Part shown: positions 35,083-44,228 of the stretch, piece after piece
How positions within the stretch are numbered: the first letter of the stretch is position 1
How the letters are laid out: every line of letters begins with the position of its first letter
Origin: Candidatus Eiseniibacteriota bacterium
GTDB lineage: Bacteria > Orphanbacterota > Orphanbacteria > Orphanbacterales > Orphanbacteraceae
Direction: 5' to 3'
NCBI GenBank assembly: GCA_024276995.1
Contig: JAJRWB010000054.1
Span: 1 to 64,000 of the forward strand
Length of the DNA: 64,000 nucleotides
Program-made: the position numbers and the translations under genes
Notes under the pieces: model-generated
Told to the model about the DNA's origin: nothing
Databases searched by the model: none
Seen by the model: the letters and a program-made list of their open reading frames with translations, nothing else

Positions 35083-35925
35083 ATGAGCATCGTCGCCGAT
35101 AGGCCCGCCGCCTGGGCGGGCGTCTTCTACCCGGCGGAGCCCGGCCGGCTCCGTGCCGACATAACGCGGTTCATGAACGAATCGAATGTGAAGAAACGGG
35201 ATGAGACGATCTGCGGAGTCATCTCTCCCCATGCGGGTTATGTCTACTCCGGCCCCGTGGCCGGCCACGCCTATGCCGCCGTGAGAGGGAAAACGTACCA
35301 CCGCGTGGTCGTCCTCTCCCCGTCCCACCACGTCGCGCTGAGAGGCGTGTCGATCTGGCCCCGCGGCTCGTTCGCCACGCCCCTCGGCGACATCCCGATC
35401 GACGAGGAGGGCGCGACGCTTCTCATGGAGAGGGCCGACGGTTTCTTCGTCGATTTCCCGGCGGCCCACGAAAGGGAGCACGCCGTCGAGGTGCAGCTCC
35501 CGTTCCTCCAGGTGGCGCTCGGCCCGTTCCATCTCCTCCCCCTCGTTCTCGGCGGTCACGATCTTTCCACCGCAAGGAACCTCGCACGCATTCTCTTCGA
35601 GACATTCGGGGCGGAAGATACTCTTTATGTGGCGAGTTCCGATCTCTCCCACTACCACGAGTACGATCGCGCCGTGATGATCGACGCTTTGCTTCTGAAA
35701 ACGCTCGAAGAACTCGATCTCGAATGCCTGGCACGTGCGATCGAGCGCGGGGAAACCGAGGCGTGTGGCGCGGGGCCGATCCTTACGGCGGGGGCCATCG
35801 CCCGCGATCACGTCGCCGGCGCCGCCGAGCTTCTCGGCTACGCGAACTCGGGCGACACCGCCGGGCCGAAAGATCAGGTGGTCGGCTATGCGGCGTTCCT
35901 CTTCACCGCCGGGGGCCGGTCATGA
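35083..35925 (+). CDS. MEMO1 family protein
   Basis: 280 aa; related to LigB-type class III extradiol dioxygenases. WAGVFYPAEPGRLRADI, the histidine motif VISPHAGYVYSGPVAGHAYA, VVVLSPSHHVALRGVS, REHAVEVQLPFLQ and VASSDLSHYHEYD are conserved. ATG 35083 follows GGAGGTGGAGAGGAGGGGG and was preferred to a GTG 39 bases upstream. Function is unproved in bacteria. It overlaps AMMECR1 by four bases; these two families commonly travel together, usually with a radical SAM protein that is not seen here. Confidence 0.88.
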   Translation: MSIVADRPAAWAGVFYPAEPGRLRADITRFMNESNVKKRDETICGVISPHAGYVYSGPVAGHAYAAVRGKTYHRVVVLSPSHHVALRGVSIWPRGSFATPLGDIPIDEEGATLLMERADGFFVDFPAAHEREHAVEVQLPFLQVALGPFHLLPLVLGGHDLSTARNLARILFETFGAEDTLYVASSDLSHYHEYDRAVMIDALLLKTLEELDLECLARAIERGETEACGAGPILTAGAIARDHVAGAAELLGYANSGDTAGPKDQVVGYAAFLFTAGGRS

Positions 35926-36458
35926 TCGGCGACGACGACCGCGCTTTCCTCCTACGCACGGCGAGACGCGCCCTCGAGGCGGCGGTGCGCGGCGGTTCTT
36001 TCATGCCGGAAATACCGAAGCGTGGTCCGGCGGCGGAGAAGAGGGGCGCTTTCGTCACCCTCACGCGGGACGGCGCGTTGAGAGGATGTATCGGCAGGAT
36101 TGTCGCCGACGAGCCGCTGGCGGTAGTCGTGGCGGAGATGGCGAGGGCGGCGGCGCTCGACGATCCGCGGTTTCCCCCGGTCGGAGAGGACGAACTAGAA
36201 GCTATCGATATCGAGATCTCCGCTATGAGTCCGGTGCGGCGCGTGTCGGGACCGGAGGAAATCGTCGTCGGGAGGGACGGGCTGATCATCCGGAAGGGCC
36301 CCCGGTCGGGACTCCTCCTCCCGCAGGTCGCCTCCGAGAGGGGATGGGACGCCGTCCGCTTTCTCGATGAGACGTGCCGCAAGGCGGCTCTTCCCCCCGA
36401 CGCGTGGAAGGAGGGGGCGGCCATCGAAACGTTCCGCGCCGAGGTATGGAGCGAATGA
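35922..36458 (+). CDS. AMMECR1-domain protein
   Basis: 178 aa. The family signature is clear: GAFVTLTRDGALRGCIGRI (usual form LRGCIG), DPRFPPVGEDELEAIDIEIS and GRDGLIIRKGPRSGLLLPQV. Function is unknown; the conserved LRGCIG suggests an enzyme. It is translationally coupled to MEMO1 upstream and to the DUF62 gene downstream (overlap ATGA). Confidence 0.9.
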   Translation: MIGDDDRAFLLRTARRALEAAVRGGSFMPEIPKRGPAAEKRGAFVTLTRDGALRGCIGRIVADEPLAVVVAEMARAAALDDPRFPPVGEDELEAIDIEISAMSPVRRVSGPEEIVVGRDGLIIRKGPRSGLLLPQVASERGWDAVRFLDETCRKAALPPDAWKEGAAIETFRAEVWSE

Positions 36459-37276
36459 GTCAAGCCGCTTCGCCCGGCGTGATCACCCTTCTCACCGACT
36501 TCGGCGAGGGATCGTACGTCGCTTCCGTGAAAGGGGTTCTCCTTTCGCTGGCGCCGACCGCCACGCTGGTCGACATCACCCACACCCTTCCACCCGGCGG
36601 CATCGGGCCGGCGTCACACCTGCTGAAGCAGACGGCTCGCCATTTTCCCCCGGATACGGTCCACCTCGCCGTGGTCGATCCGGGGGTGGGGACCGACCGT
36701 CTCGCCCTGGTGGTCGCATGCAGAAACCAATTCTTCGTGGGACCCGATAACGGTCTCTTCTACGAGGTGATCCGAGGCGCCTCCGACGCGCGGGTGTACG
36801 CCCTCGACGCGCCGCCGGCCGGCGCCCATCGCGATCGGGTCTGTCCGACGTTCCACGGCCGCGATCTCTTCGCCCCCGCGGCGGCGCGACTCGCCACGGG
36901 CGAAACACCCGCCTCACTCGGCCGTGAAGTCGACCGGGCGACGCTCGTTCGGTCGCCGATCGCTCCGCCGAGGAGATCGGATCGCACGTTTTTCGGACAG
37001 GTGGTGTGGGTCGACCGTTTCGGAAACCTGATCACCAACCTCGTCGCCGAGGAAGTTCGCGAGTGGGCGGCGGAAAGACCGTACCGCGCCCGGATCGGGG
37101 GGACGATCGTGCCGCGACGAATCGTCACCTTCGCCGACGGGAAACCGGGCGAAGCCGCGCTCCTCGCGGGGAGCTGGGATACGATGGAAATCGTAGTCCC
37201 GGGCGGAAGCGCGGCCGAACACCTCGGCGTCGCCGGGGGGGAACCGGTCCGGCTGGAGTTCCCTGATGGCTCCTGA
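36455..37276 (+). CDS. SAM hydrolase (DUF62; chlorinase/fluorinase-like superfamily)
   Basis: 273 aa. VITLLTDFGEGSYVASVKG, the D-x-x-H region VDITHTLPPGG, VHLAVVDPGVGTDR and FFVGPDNGLFYEV are the DUF62 core; FGNLITNL opens the C-terminal barrel. Members outside the halogenase clades split SAM into adenosine and methionine using water. No halogenase-specific loop is evident. It might clear excess SAM, but its role in this gene run is unknown. Confidence 0.9.
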   Translation: MSQAASPGVITLLTDFGEGSYVASVKGVLLSLAPTATLVDITHTLPPGGIGPASHLLKQTARHFPPDTVHLAVVDPGVGTDRLALVVACRNQFFVGPDNGLFYEVIRGASDARVYALDAPPAGAHRDRVCPTFHGRDLFAPAAARLATGETPASLGREVDRATLVRSPIAPPRRSDRTFFGQVVWVDRFGNLITNLVAEEVREWAAERPYRARIGGTIVPRRIVTFADGKPGEAALLAGSWDTMEIVVPGGSAAEHLGVAGGEPVRLEFPDGS

Positions 37277-38897
37277 CCGCCCGCGCCTCCGCATCAAACC
37301 GTTCCCCGAGGGCGCCCCCGCCCATCTCCTCGCCTACGTCGGAGGGGACCGCTCCCTGGAGGGACTCTATCATCGGTGGCCGTTGCCCCCGTCGTTCCTT
37401 CCGGGAGCGGACGCCGCGGAGGGCGCTCCGCTCGACGGCGCGACCGCCTCGTCGATCCGGCAGCTCAATCTCGCCGGGGGCGCCACGGGCGAATCGGCGG
37501 ACAAGCTCGACCGACTCGAAGAGGGCGGAACGCTCTTCGTCCTCGCCGGCCAGCAGCCATGCCTTCTGCTCGGCCCTTCCTTCGCCCTCTACAAACTCCT
37601 GTCCATAATCGACCTCGCCCGGCGTGCATCGGACGCGACGGGCCGGCCGGTGATCCCCCTCTTCTGGATCGCTTCCCACGACAGCGATCGCGACGAGATC
37701 GATCATATTCGTCTGCCCGGTCCGCACGGGGAGCCCACCGGTCTTCGCTACCCCTTCGACGAGACGATGCGGGGGGAACAGGTGGGGGGGATGACGATCG
37801 AAAAGGAGAAGTGGCGCGCCTGGATCGGCGAGGTGAGGGAGGCGCTTCCCCCGTCCTCCTTCCGCGAAGAGGTGATCGACGCTCTCCTCCCTCTCGCCGA
37901 CGACCGACCGACGGTGACCGGTCTTTTCGCACGAACGGTGCACGTTCTCCTACCCGGTTCGGGTACGGTGCTCTTCGACGGGCGTGCTGCCGAGGTCGAC
38001 CCCCGGGGGATGGCGGTGATGGCGAACACGATCCTTCACGGCGCCGACACCCTCGAGGCGCTCCGCGCCGGCGCGCGCCTTCTCGCCGACCGCTCGATTC
38101 CACCACCGCTCCCGACCGATCCGGGCCGCCTTCCTCTCTACCTGGTAAGGGACGGCGTCCGCATCCCCCTTCGCATGGAAGGGGACGAAATCACCGCCGG
38201 CGAATCGTTCCGGGAGAAGGCGAGCCGGTTTGCCCGCCGGATCGCTGCGGGCGAGGCGCGCGTCACTCCCGCCGCTGCGCTCCGCCCCGTGGTGCAGGAC
38301 GCCGTCTTCCCAACCGCCGCCACGGTGGCGGGACACTCGGAACTCGTCTACCACGCCCAGATCGGACCGCTTTACGAACTCCTCGGCACGCGCCGACCGC
38401 CGCTCGTCCCGCGGGCGAGCCTCTTCCTCCTCCACTTCCGAACGGCGGAGAAGCTCGACCGCGCCGGCATCGCCCCCGCCGATCTCGCGCCGACCGGCAC
38501 GGCACGTGTCGGCGCGACCGTACTCTCCCCGTCGATCGAACGATTCCGCGAAACGATCGCAGGCGCCCTCGCCGACGTCCTCGACGCACTCGACCGCGAC
38601 GCCCCGGGCGCGGTCCCGGCCGACGACCCGGTACGCACGCGCCTCCTCCGGGAGACGGACCGCGCTGCGGAGCGCCTCGCCTCGCTCGCCGACCGGGCGA
38701 CGGAGAACCGGCGCAACCTGGTGCATCGCGCGGCGAATGAACTCTTCCCGGGAGGGAGGGCCCAGGAGCATGTGACGTCGCCCCTCTTCTTCCTCGCCCG
38801 TTACGGCGCCTCGTTCGCAGGCCGCCTTCTCGAAGCGGCGGCCGGGAGCGACGGCGTCCCGCGACTCGTCGTGATCGACCCGAGGGAGAAGCGATGA
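37266..38897 (+). CDS. bshC: Bacillithiol synthesis cysteine-adding enzyme BshC
   Basis: 543 aa, usual BshC length. FVLAGQQPCLLLGPSFALYK matches the conserved GQQ-GPxYxxYK region, VIPLFWIASHDSDRDEIDH the PVFWIAxEDHDxxE motif, and RPVVQDAVFPTAATVAGHSE the RPLxQDxxLPT motif; a helical segment lies near residues 410-490. BshC adds Cys to GlcN-malate to finish bacillithiol. The bshA gene follows with a four-base overlap. The deacetylase BshB is not in the window. Confidence 0.93.
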   Translation: MAPDRPRLRIKPFPEGAPAHLLAYVGGDRSLEGLYHRWPLPPSFLPGADAAEGAPLDGATASSIRQLNLAGGATGESADKLDRLEEGGTLFVLAGQQPCLLLGPSFALYKLLSIIDLARRASDATGRPVIPLFWIASHDSDRDEIDHIRLPGPHGEPTGLRYPFDETMRGEQVGGMTIEKEKWRAWIGEVREALPPSSFREEVIDALLPLADDRPTVTGLFARTVHVLLPGSGTVLFDGRAAEVDPRGMAVMANTILHGADTLEALRAGARLLADRSIPPPLPTDPGRLPLYLVRDGVRIPLRMEGDEITAGESFREKASRFARRIAAGEARVTPAAALRPVVQDAVFPTAATVAGHSELVYHAQIGPLYELLGTRRPPLVPRASLFLLHFRTAEKLDRAGIAPADLAPTGTARVGATVLSPSIERFRETIAGALADVLDALDRDAPGAVPADDPVRTRLLRETDRAAERLASLADRATENRRNLVHRAANELFPGGRAQEHVTSPLFFLARYGASFAGRLLEAAAGSDGVPRLVVIDPREKR

Positions 38898-40033
38898 GAA
38901 TCGGGATCACCTGCTATCCGAGCGCCGGCGGTTCGGGTGTGATCGCCACCGAGTTGGGACACTCCCTCGCCGCGAGGGGGCACGAAATCCATTTCATCAG
39001 CTACTCCCGCCCCTTCCGGCTCGAGAGACGGAACGACTCGATCCGTTTCCATAAGGTGAAAACCGTTACTTATCCCCTCTTCAAGTATCCTCCTTACTCG
39101 CTCGCCCTCGCGGTGAGCATGGCGGACGTGGCCCGCAATTTCCATCTCGATATTCTGCATGTCCACTATGCCATCCCGCACGCTACGAGCGCCTATCTCG
39201 CCAACGAAATCCTCGCGCCGAAACACATCGGCGTGGTGACCACGCTTCACGGCACCGATATCACCCTCGTGGGGAGCGACAAGACGTTCTACGACATCAC
39301 GCGGCTCAGCATCGAGAAGTCGGACGCCGTGACCGCCGTTTCCCGCTTTCTCGCCGACGAGACGAAAGAGACGCTGAACGTGACGAAGCCGATCGACGTG
39401 ATCCCCAATTTCGTCGACGCCGGCGTCTTCCGCGAAGAGGCGTCGCGGGAGATGCGCGAAGCGATCGGTCTGGGCGAAGGTCCCGTTTTGATTCACATCT
39501 CGAATTTCAGGAAGGTGAAGAACACCCGCGACGTGATCCGCCTCTTCGCGAAGGTGCACGAACAGACCGGGGCCCGCCTCCTCCTTGTCGGCGACGGTCC
39601 GGAGCGCATTCCGTGCCGGATCCTCGCCGAGGAACTCGGTATCCAAGGCGATATCCGCTTCCTCGGCAACAGGGTGATCGTCCAGGAGATTCTCCCGATC
39701 GCCGACGCGCTCCTGTTGCCGAGCACGGTGGAGAGTTTCGGTCTCGTCGCCCTCGAGGCGATGGCGTGCGGCGTCCCCGTGATCGGCTACGAGGGAGGGG
39801 GGCTCCCCGAGGTGGTCCGGCACGGAAAGGACGGCTTCCTCGTCCCCCTGGGCGACCTGGAAAGAATGATTGAAATGACCCTGGAGCTGTTACAGAATGC
39901 GGAACGAAGGAGCACCATGGCCGCGACGGCGCGAAGACGCGCCATCGAGTCGTTTTCCACGGAAAGGATCACGGCGCTTTACGAAGACGTGTACCGCCGC
40001 GTCGCCAACGGGGGGGATACCGGTGTGCGATGA
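38894..40033 (+). CDS. bshA: N-acetyl-alpha-D-glucosaminyl L-malate synthase BshA
   Basis: 379 aa GT4 glycosyltransferase, first step of bacillithiol. IGITCYPSAGGSGVIATELG and HEIHFISYSRPFRL are the BshA-specific opening; HVHYAIPHATSAYLA, TTLHGTDITLVG, and the GT4 donor site (LLPSTVESFGLVALEAMACG) follow. Coupled to bshC upstream, an order that strengthens both calls. The end overlaps the next small gene. Confidence 0.94.
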   Translation: MRIGITCYPSAGGSGVIATELGHSLAARGHEIHFISYSRPFRLERRNDSIRFHKVKTVTYPLFKYPPYSLALAVSMADVARNFHLDILHVHYAIPHATSAYLANEILAPKHIGVVTTLHGTDITLVGSDKTFYDITRLSIEKSDAVTAVSRFLADETKETLNVTKPIDVIPNFVDAGVFREEASREMREAIGLGEGPVLIHISNFRKVKNTRDVIRLFAKVHEQTGARLLLVGDGPERIPCRILAEELGIQGDIRFLGNRVIVQEILPIADALLLPSTVESFGLVALEAMACGVPVIGYEGGGLPEVVRHGKDGFLVPLGDLERMIEMTLELLQNAERRSTMAATARRRAIESFSTERITALYEDVYRRVANGGDTGVR

Positions 40034-40403
40034 ATTCGAGAGGGCTCTCCGAGAGGTTCTCGCCGCGGACGACCGCTACCACCGCGACGCCTACCTCTTT
40101 CTCTTCCAGGCGCTCGAGCGCACGCTGAGCCGGCTCGACGAACGTCGGCACGTGACGGGGGGGGAACTGCTCGATGGAATCCGCGAATACGCCGTCGTGA
40201 TGTACGGTCCCACGTCACGGCTCGTGTTCGAACACTGGGGCATCCGAAGCACGCTCGACTTCGGTCACATCGTGTTCAACCTGGTGCGCGCCGGTCTGCT
40301 CGCGCGGACGGAAAACGACTCGCTCGACGACTTCCGCGAGGCGTTCGACTTCAAGAAGGTGTTCGAGGACGAATACGCCTGGACCACGGAGCGCGAATCA
40401 TGA
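40023..40403 (+). CDS. Minf_1886 family conserved protein, function unknown
   Basis: 126 aa. YHRDAYLFLFQALERTLSRL, RHVTGGELLDGIREYAV, YGPTSRLVFEHWGIRSTLDF and IVFNLVRAGLLARTENDS match the small helical Minf_1886 family found in several diderm phyla. GTG 40023 overlaps the bshA stop, and the ATGA end overlaps hsp20, so it is in the same operon. No catalytic motif is visible. Confidence 0.8.
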   Translation: MCDEFERALREVLAADDRYHRDAYLFLFQALERTLSRLDERRHVTGGELLDGIREYAVVMYGPTSRLVFEHWGIRSTLDFGHIVFNLVRAGLLARTENDSLDDFREAFDFKKVFEDEYAWTTERES

Positions 40404-40810
40404 TGGAGAAAGGAAAGGAGTGGGACGTGGGAGAGCTGGTCGATTTTCTCGCATCCCACTCCGGGAGAGAAGGCACGGTCGATTCGGCGCAGGCGGCTCT
40501 TCCCTGGGCACCCCCCGCCGACGTCTACGAAGCGGAGGATCGGCTTCACGTGGTGATTGAGATCGCCGGCATGAAGGCGAACGCCTTCGAGATCCGCATC
40601 GACGGTGAAGAGCTGATCGTCGCCGGCGAACGTCCCGTCAGGCGGGTTGCACAGGCGACCCGGTACCATTCTCTCGAATGGAACTCCGGCGTGTTCCGGA
40701 AGGCGATCGCCCTTCCGAGCGGCTTCGACCGGTCCGGCCTTGTGGTGCGCTACGCCAGCGGCGTGCTGGAGATCACCTTCCCCCGGAAAAAGAAGGAGCG
40801 GAAGCGGTGA
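40400..40810 (+). CDS. Hsp20/alpha-crystallin small heat-shock protein
   Basis: 136 aa. The alpha-crystallin domain covers ~residues 35-130: PPADVYEAEDRLHVVIEIAG, FEIRIDGEELIVAGER, and the closing motif SGVLEITFPRKK. The C-terminal IxI/V motif is not evident. The protein is an ATP-independent holdase, fitting its place just before lon. Confidence 0.88.
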   Translation: MMEKGKEWDVGELVDFLASHSGREGTVDSAQAALPWAPPADVYEAEDRLHVVIEIAGMKANAFEIRIDGEELIVAGERPVRRVAQATRYHSLEWNSGVFRKAIALPSGFDRSGLVVRYASGVLEITFPRKKKERKR

Positions 40811-40827
40811 GACACGGGGGGAAAACG

Positions 40828-43140
40828 ATGTTCCCCGTCGAGCTCCCGATCCTCGCGCTCCCCGGCACGGTGGTTTTTCCCGCCGCCCGGGCGAGTTTCG
40901 AACTGTCGGAGCCTCGGCGGATCGAACCGGCCGACGCGGCGCTCGCCGGGGATCGCCTTCTCGCGTTCCTCCCGGTGGGGGGAAAGGACGCGTCTTTCTC
41001 TTTCGACGGCGCGCCGCTGCCGGCGCGAGGATCGGTCGGGCGCATCGAGAGGATGCACCGCCTCGGGGGAGGATCGATGCGGCTCATCGTGCGCGGTGTG
41101 GCGCGCGCCGAGGTGACCGAACTGACGAGAAGCCGCCCGTTCCCGATCGCCCGGCTCGCACCGGTGGAGGAGAGGGAGGGTCATGAACTTCGCGTGGAAG
41201 CGCTCCGGCGAAACGCGCTCCGGTTGCTTCGCGAGGTGAGCCGGTCGGACGGACTGATCGATTCCGCCGGCGCCGCCGCCGGAGGCGGTCGGTTCGCCGA
41301 TATCGTCGCGGCGGGGCTTTCGATTCCCTTCGACGAGAAGCGCGCCCTCCTCGGAGAGGACGACGTCGAGACACGCCTCGAGGACGTCGGGCGGATCCTC
41401 GAAAGAGAGAGCAAGCTCCGCGCACTCGAACGGAGCATCCAGCGGGAAGTGGAGCGCGAGCTGGGGAAGGAAGAGCGGGAACGCTTCCTCCGCAGGCAGA
41501 TCGAGTCGATCCGGAAGGAACTGGGCGAAGAGGACGAGCGCTCGAGCCAGATCCGCCGCCTCCGCCGGCGTCTCACCGAGATCCCCCTCCCACCCGACGC
41601 GAACGACACGTGCCGCGCAGAGATTGCCGCGCTCGCGAGAACCCCCGTGCAGAGTAGCGAGTTCGTCGTCTCCCGCAACCATGTCGACTGGATCCTCAGC
41701 CTGCCGTGGAATCAGCAATCGAAAGACGCGACCGACCTCGAATCGGCGCGGGCGATTCTCGACAGAAATCACTTCGGTCTTGAAAAGATAAAGAAGAGGA
41801 TTCTCGAATTCCTCGCTGTGCGACGATTGAAGCACGACTCCCGCTCGCCCCTTCTCTGTTTCATCGGCCCCCCCGGCGTGGGGAAATCGAGCATGGGTCT
41901 CGCCATCGCCGAGGCGCTCGGGAGGAAAGTGGCCCACGTCTCTCTTGGAGGGGTGACCGACGACGGCGAGATACGGGGGCACCGGATGACGTACACCGGG
42001 GCGCTCCCGGGGAGGATCATCCAAGAGCTTCGCCGGGTGGGCGTCCGCAACCCCCTTTTTATTCTCGACGAAATCGACAAGGTGGGATCGGAGTTCCGGG
42101 GCGACCCGGCGGCGTCGCTCCTCGAGGTCCTCGACCCGTCACAGAACACGGTCTTTTTCGACCACTACCTGAATCTTCCATTCGACCTGTCGGACATCTT
42201 CTTCATCGCCACGGCGAACAGCATCGACGCGATTCCCCCCGGCCTGCTCGACCGGATGGAGATGATCCATTTTCCGGGATACACGTCCACCGAGAAGATC
42301 GCCATCACGAAGAAGCACCTCCTTCCGAAGCAGCTCGCGGAGCACGGTCTCCCGGCGCGGGCGTTGCGGATGCGGGTGGAGGCGATCCGGGCGATCCTGT
42401 CGCGCTATGCCGTGGAGGCGGGGCTGCGCGATCTCGACCGGTGTATCGCCACGATCTGCCGGCGCCGCGCCGTGGAGTGGCTCGATGGAAGAAAGGAGAC
42501 CGTGTCGATCGGCGCGGCCGACCTCGGCGATCTCCTCGGCATCCCGTCGTCCTTCCCCGAGGTAAAAAGGAACCGTCCGGAGACGGGAATCGCCACTACC
42601 CTCGCGTGGACCCCCACGGGCGGGGAGATCCTCTTCATCGAGGCGCTCCGAATGCCCGGGGGACGATCGCTTCAGCTCACGGGCCACCTCGGGGAGATCA
42701 TGCGGGAGTCGGCCGAAACGGCGCTTTCCTTCGTGCGCCATTTCCTCGAGGGGATCGGCGCGCCGAGGGAACTGATCGACGAGAGCGATATTCACCTTCA
42801 CGTTCCCGCCGGGGCGATACCGAAGGACGGACCGTCCGCGGGGATCGGCCTCGCCACCGCCCTTTTCTCTCTTCTCTCCGCTAGGCCGGTCCGCAACGAC
42901 ATCGCCATGACCGGAGAGATTACATTGAGAGGTAAAATTCTGCCCGTGGCGGGGGTGAAGGAGAAGGTGTTCGGCGCCCATCGCGCCGGAATCCGCGAGG
43001 TGATCCTCCCCGCAGCGAACGAACCGTAGCTGTCCGAGTTCCCCGACGAGATCGTGAAAACGATGACCTTCCACTGCGTCGAGCGGGTGGAGGAAGTCTT
43101 CCGTATCGCGTGCATCGACGCCGACGGGGAGGAGGCGTGA
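40828..43140 (+). CDS. lon: Lon protease, with one in-frame TAG near the C-terminus
   Basis: 770 residues if read through TAG. N-terminal LON domain (ELPILALPGTVVFP), coiled-coil middle, AAA+ domain with Walker A FIGPPGVGKSSMGLA and Walker B LFILDEIDK, and the serine protease domain with catalytic Ser in PKDGPSAGIGLATA and Lys in PVAGVKEKVFGAHRAG. At 43027-43029 TAG interrupts VILPAANEP-TAG-LSEFPDEI; the frame continues as the normal Lon C-terminus (FHCVERVEEVF) to TGA 43138. In E. coli and Bacillus this position is Asp or Lys within an acidic stretch. ATG 40828 follows CACGGGGGGAAAA; GTG 40807 is possible. Confidence 0.92.
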
Positions 43141-44228
43141 TGGCGGGGGTGGTCGATCTCTTCCTCCGGTACCAGCGAGTGCGTCGGAGCGATTCCGCGT
43201 CCGAACCGGTGGCGTATCACGATATCCTATCGCACCCGAAGCGGGTGGTGGCTTGCCTGCCCGACGACTCGCGGATTCCTCCCATGGTGCTTCCCGCCCT
43301 CCGTCTCCTCCGAGAGAGCCATCCCGACATCCGGATCCTCGTCGTTGCCGGGCCGTCGAGCGCCGCCTCCCTCCGGCGGGAGCGAATCGCCGACAAGACG
43401 CTGATTCTCCAGAGGAAAAGGGGGGCGAAGCAAGTATCGGAGATCCGGCGGCTCGCCAGGGAGATCGCCCTTCTCGACCCGAGGGTGCTTCTTCTGTTCG
43501 ACCCGTCGGGCGACGCGAGGCTGAAGGCGCTCGCGCTGGCGTGCAACGCCCCGGTACGCGTCGGTTTCGGAAGCGGCGAGAACTACCCTTTCCTCAATTT
43601 CCAGATCGCTCCTCCGAGGGAGGGGACGTACCTGGCGGACGCCCTTCTGGGCATTATCGGTTCCCTTACCGGCCGGTTCGTCGATTTTCTCGACGACTCG
43701 ATCCGGCTCAGAGTGCCCGAGCCGGACGCCCGGAAGGCGGAGCGCCTCCTCCATTTCTGGAAGCCCCGCTCCGACAAGCTCCTCTTCGCGCTCCAGCCGG
43801 GGGCGGAAGACGGCCCGAGGCGGATCGACCTGGAGAAGCACGCCGCCGTGGCGAGGCTCCTGGCGAAGGCGTACGATTCGAGAATCATGATCCTCGCGCC
43901 GCCGGAAGAGAAGGCCCGGGCCGATGAGCTAAGCGCCATGCTCACGTCCCTCGAACCGTACCGCGCCCCCGTCGAGGATTTTTCCCAAGCGGTGGCGTTC
44001 CTCTCGCGCGCCGATCTTCTCGTGTCGCCGAACACGTCGCTCTTCCACTACGCCGTGGCGATCGGCGTGCCGGTGGTGGGGCTGTTCGGCGAAAAGAGCG
44101 AACCGTGGTGGAATCCTCCGCCGGGGGTGCGCGCGGCGATCCTCCCGATCCACAGGGAGATCACCGAGGAGCGGTTCCTCGACGCCGTCGACTCGGTGGG
44201 GTGCGCCGGTGGGAACGACGAATCGTGA
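43140..44228 (+). CDS. GT9 family glycosyltransferase (heptosyltransferase-like)
   Basis: 362 aa. RRIDLEKHAAVARLLAKA, SRADLLVSPNTSLFHYAVAI and GVPVVGLFGEKSE correspond to the GT9 donor-binding half (SNDSGxMHxAxAxxxPxxxLFG). The N-terminal half is less typical than WaaC/WaaF: it starts later, after a ~35-residue extension. Likely an LPS core or related transferase. Start ATG overlaps the lon stop; end overlaps msbA. Confidence 0.78.
   Translation: MAGVVDLFLRYQRVRRSDSASEPVAYHDILSHPKRVVACLPDDSRIPPMVLPALRLLRESHPDIRILVVAGPSSAASLRRERIADKTLILQRKRGAKQVSEIRRLAREIALLDPRVLLLFDPSGDARLKALALACNAPVRVGFGSGENYPFLNFQIAPPREGTYLADALLGIIGSLTGRFVDFLDDSIRLRVPEPDARKAERLLHFWKPRSDKLLFALQPGAEDGPRRIDLEKHAAVARLLAKAYDSRIMILAPPEEKARADELSAMLTSLEPYRAPVEDFSQAVAFLSRADLLVSPNTSLFHYAVAIGVPVVGLFGEKSEPWWNPPPGVRAAILPIHREITEERFLDAVDSVGCAGGNDES

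Noticed and set aside
17772-43140. Genome-wide reassignment of TAG to a sense codon
   Set aside because: TAG ends several genes at their normal family C-terminus (lolC, clpC, skp, nadB, the second GT9 gene, rfbB, the Wza-like gene), so it works as a stop. The three internal TAGs are reported as a narrower puzzle.
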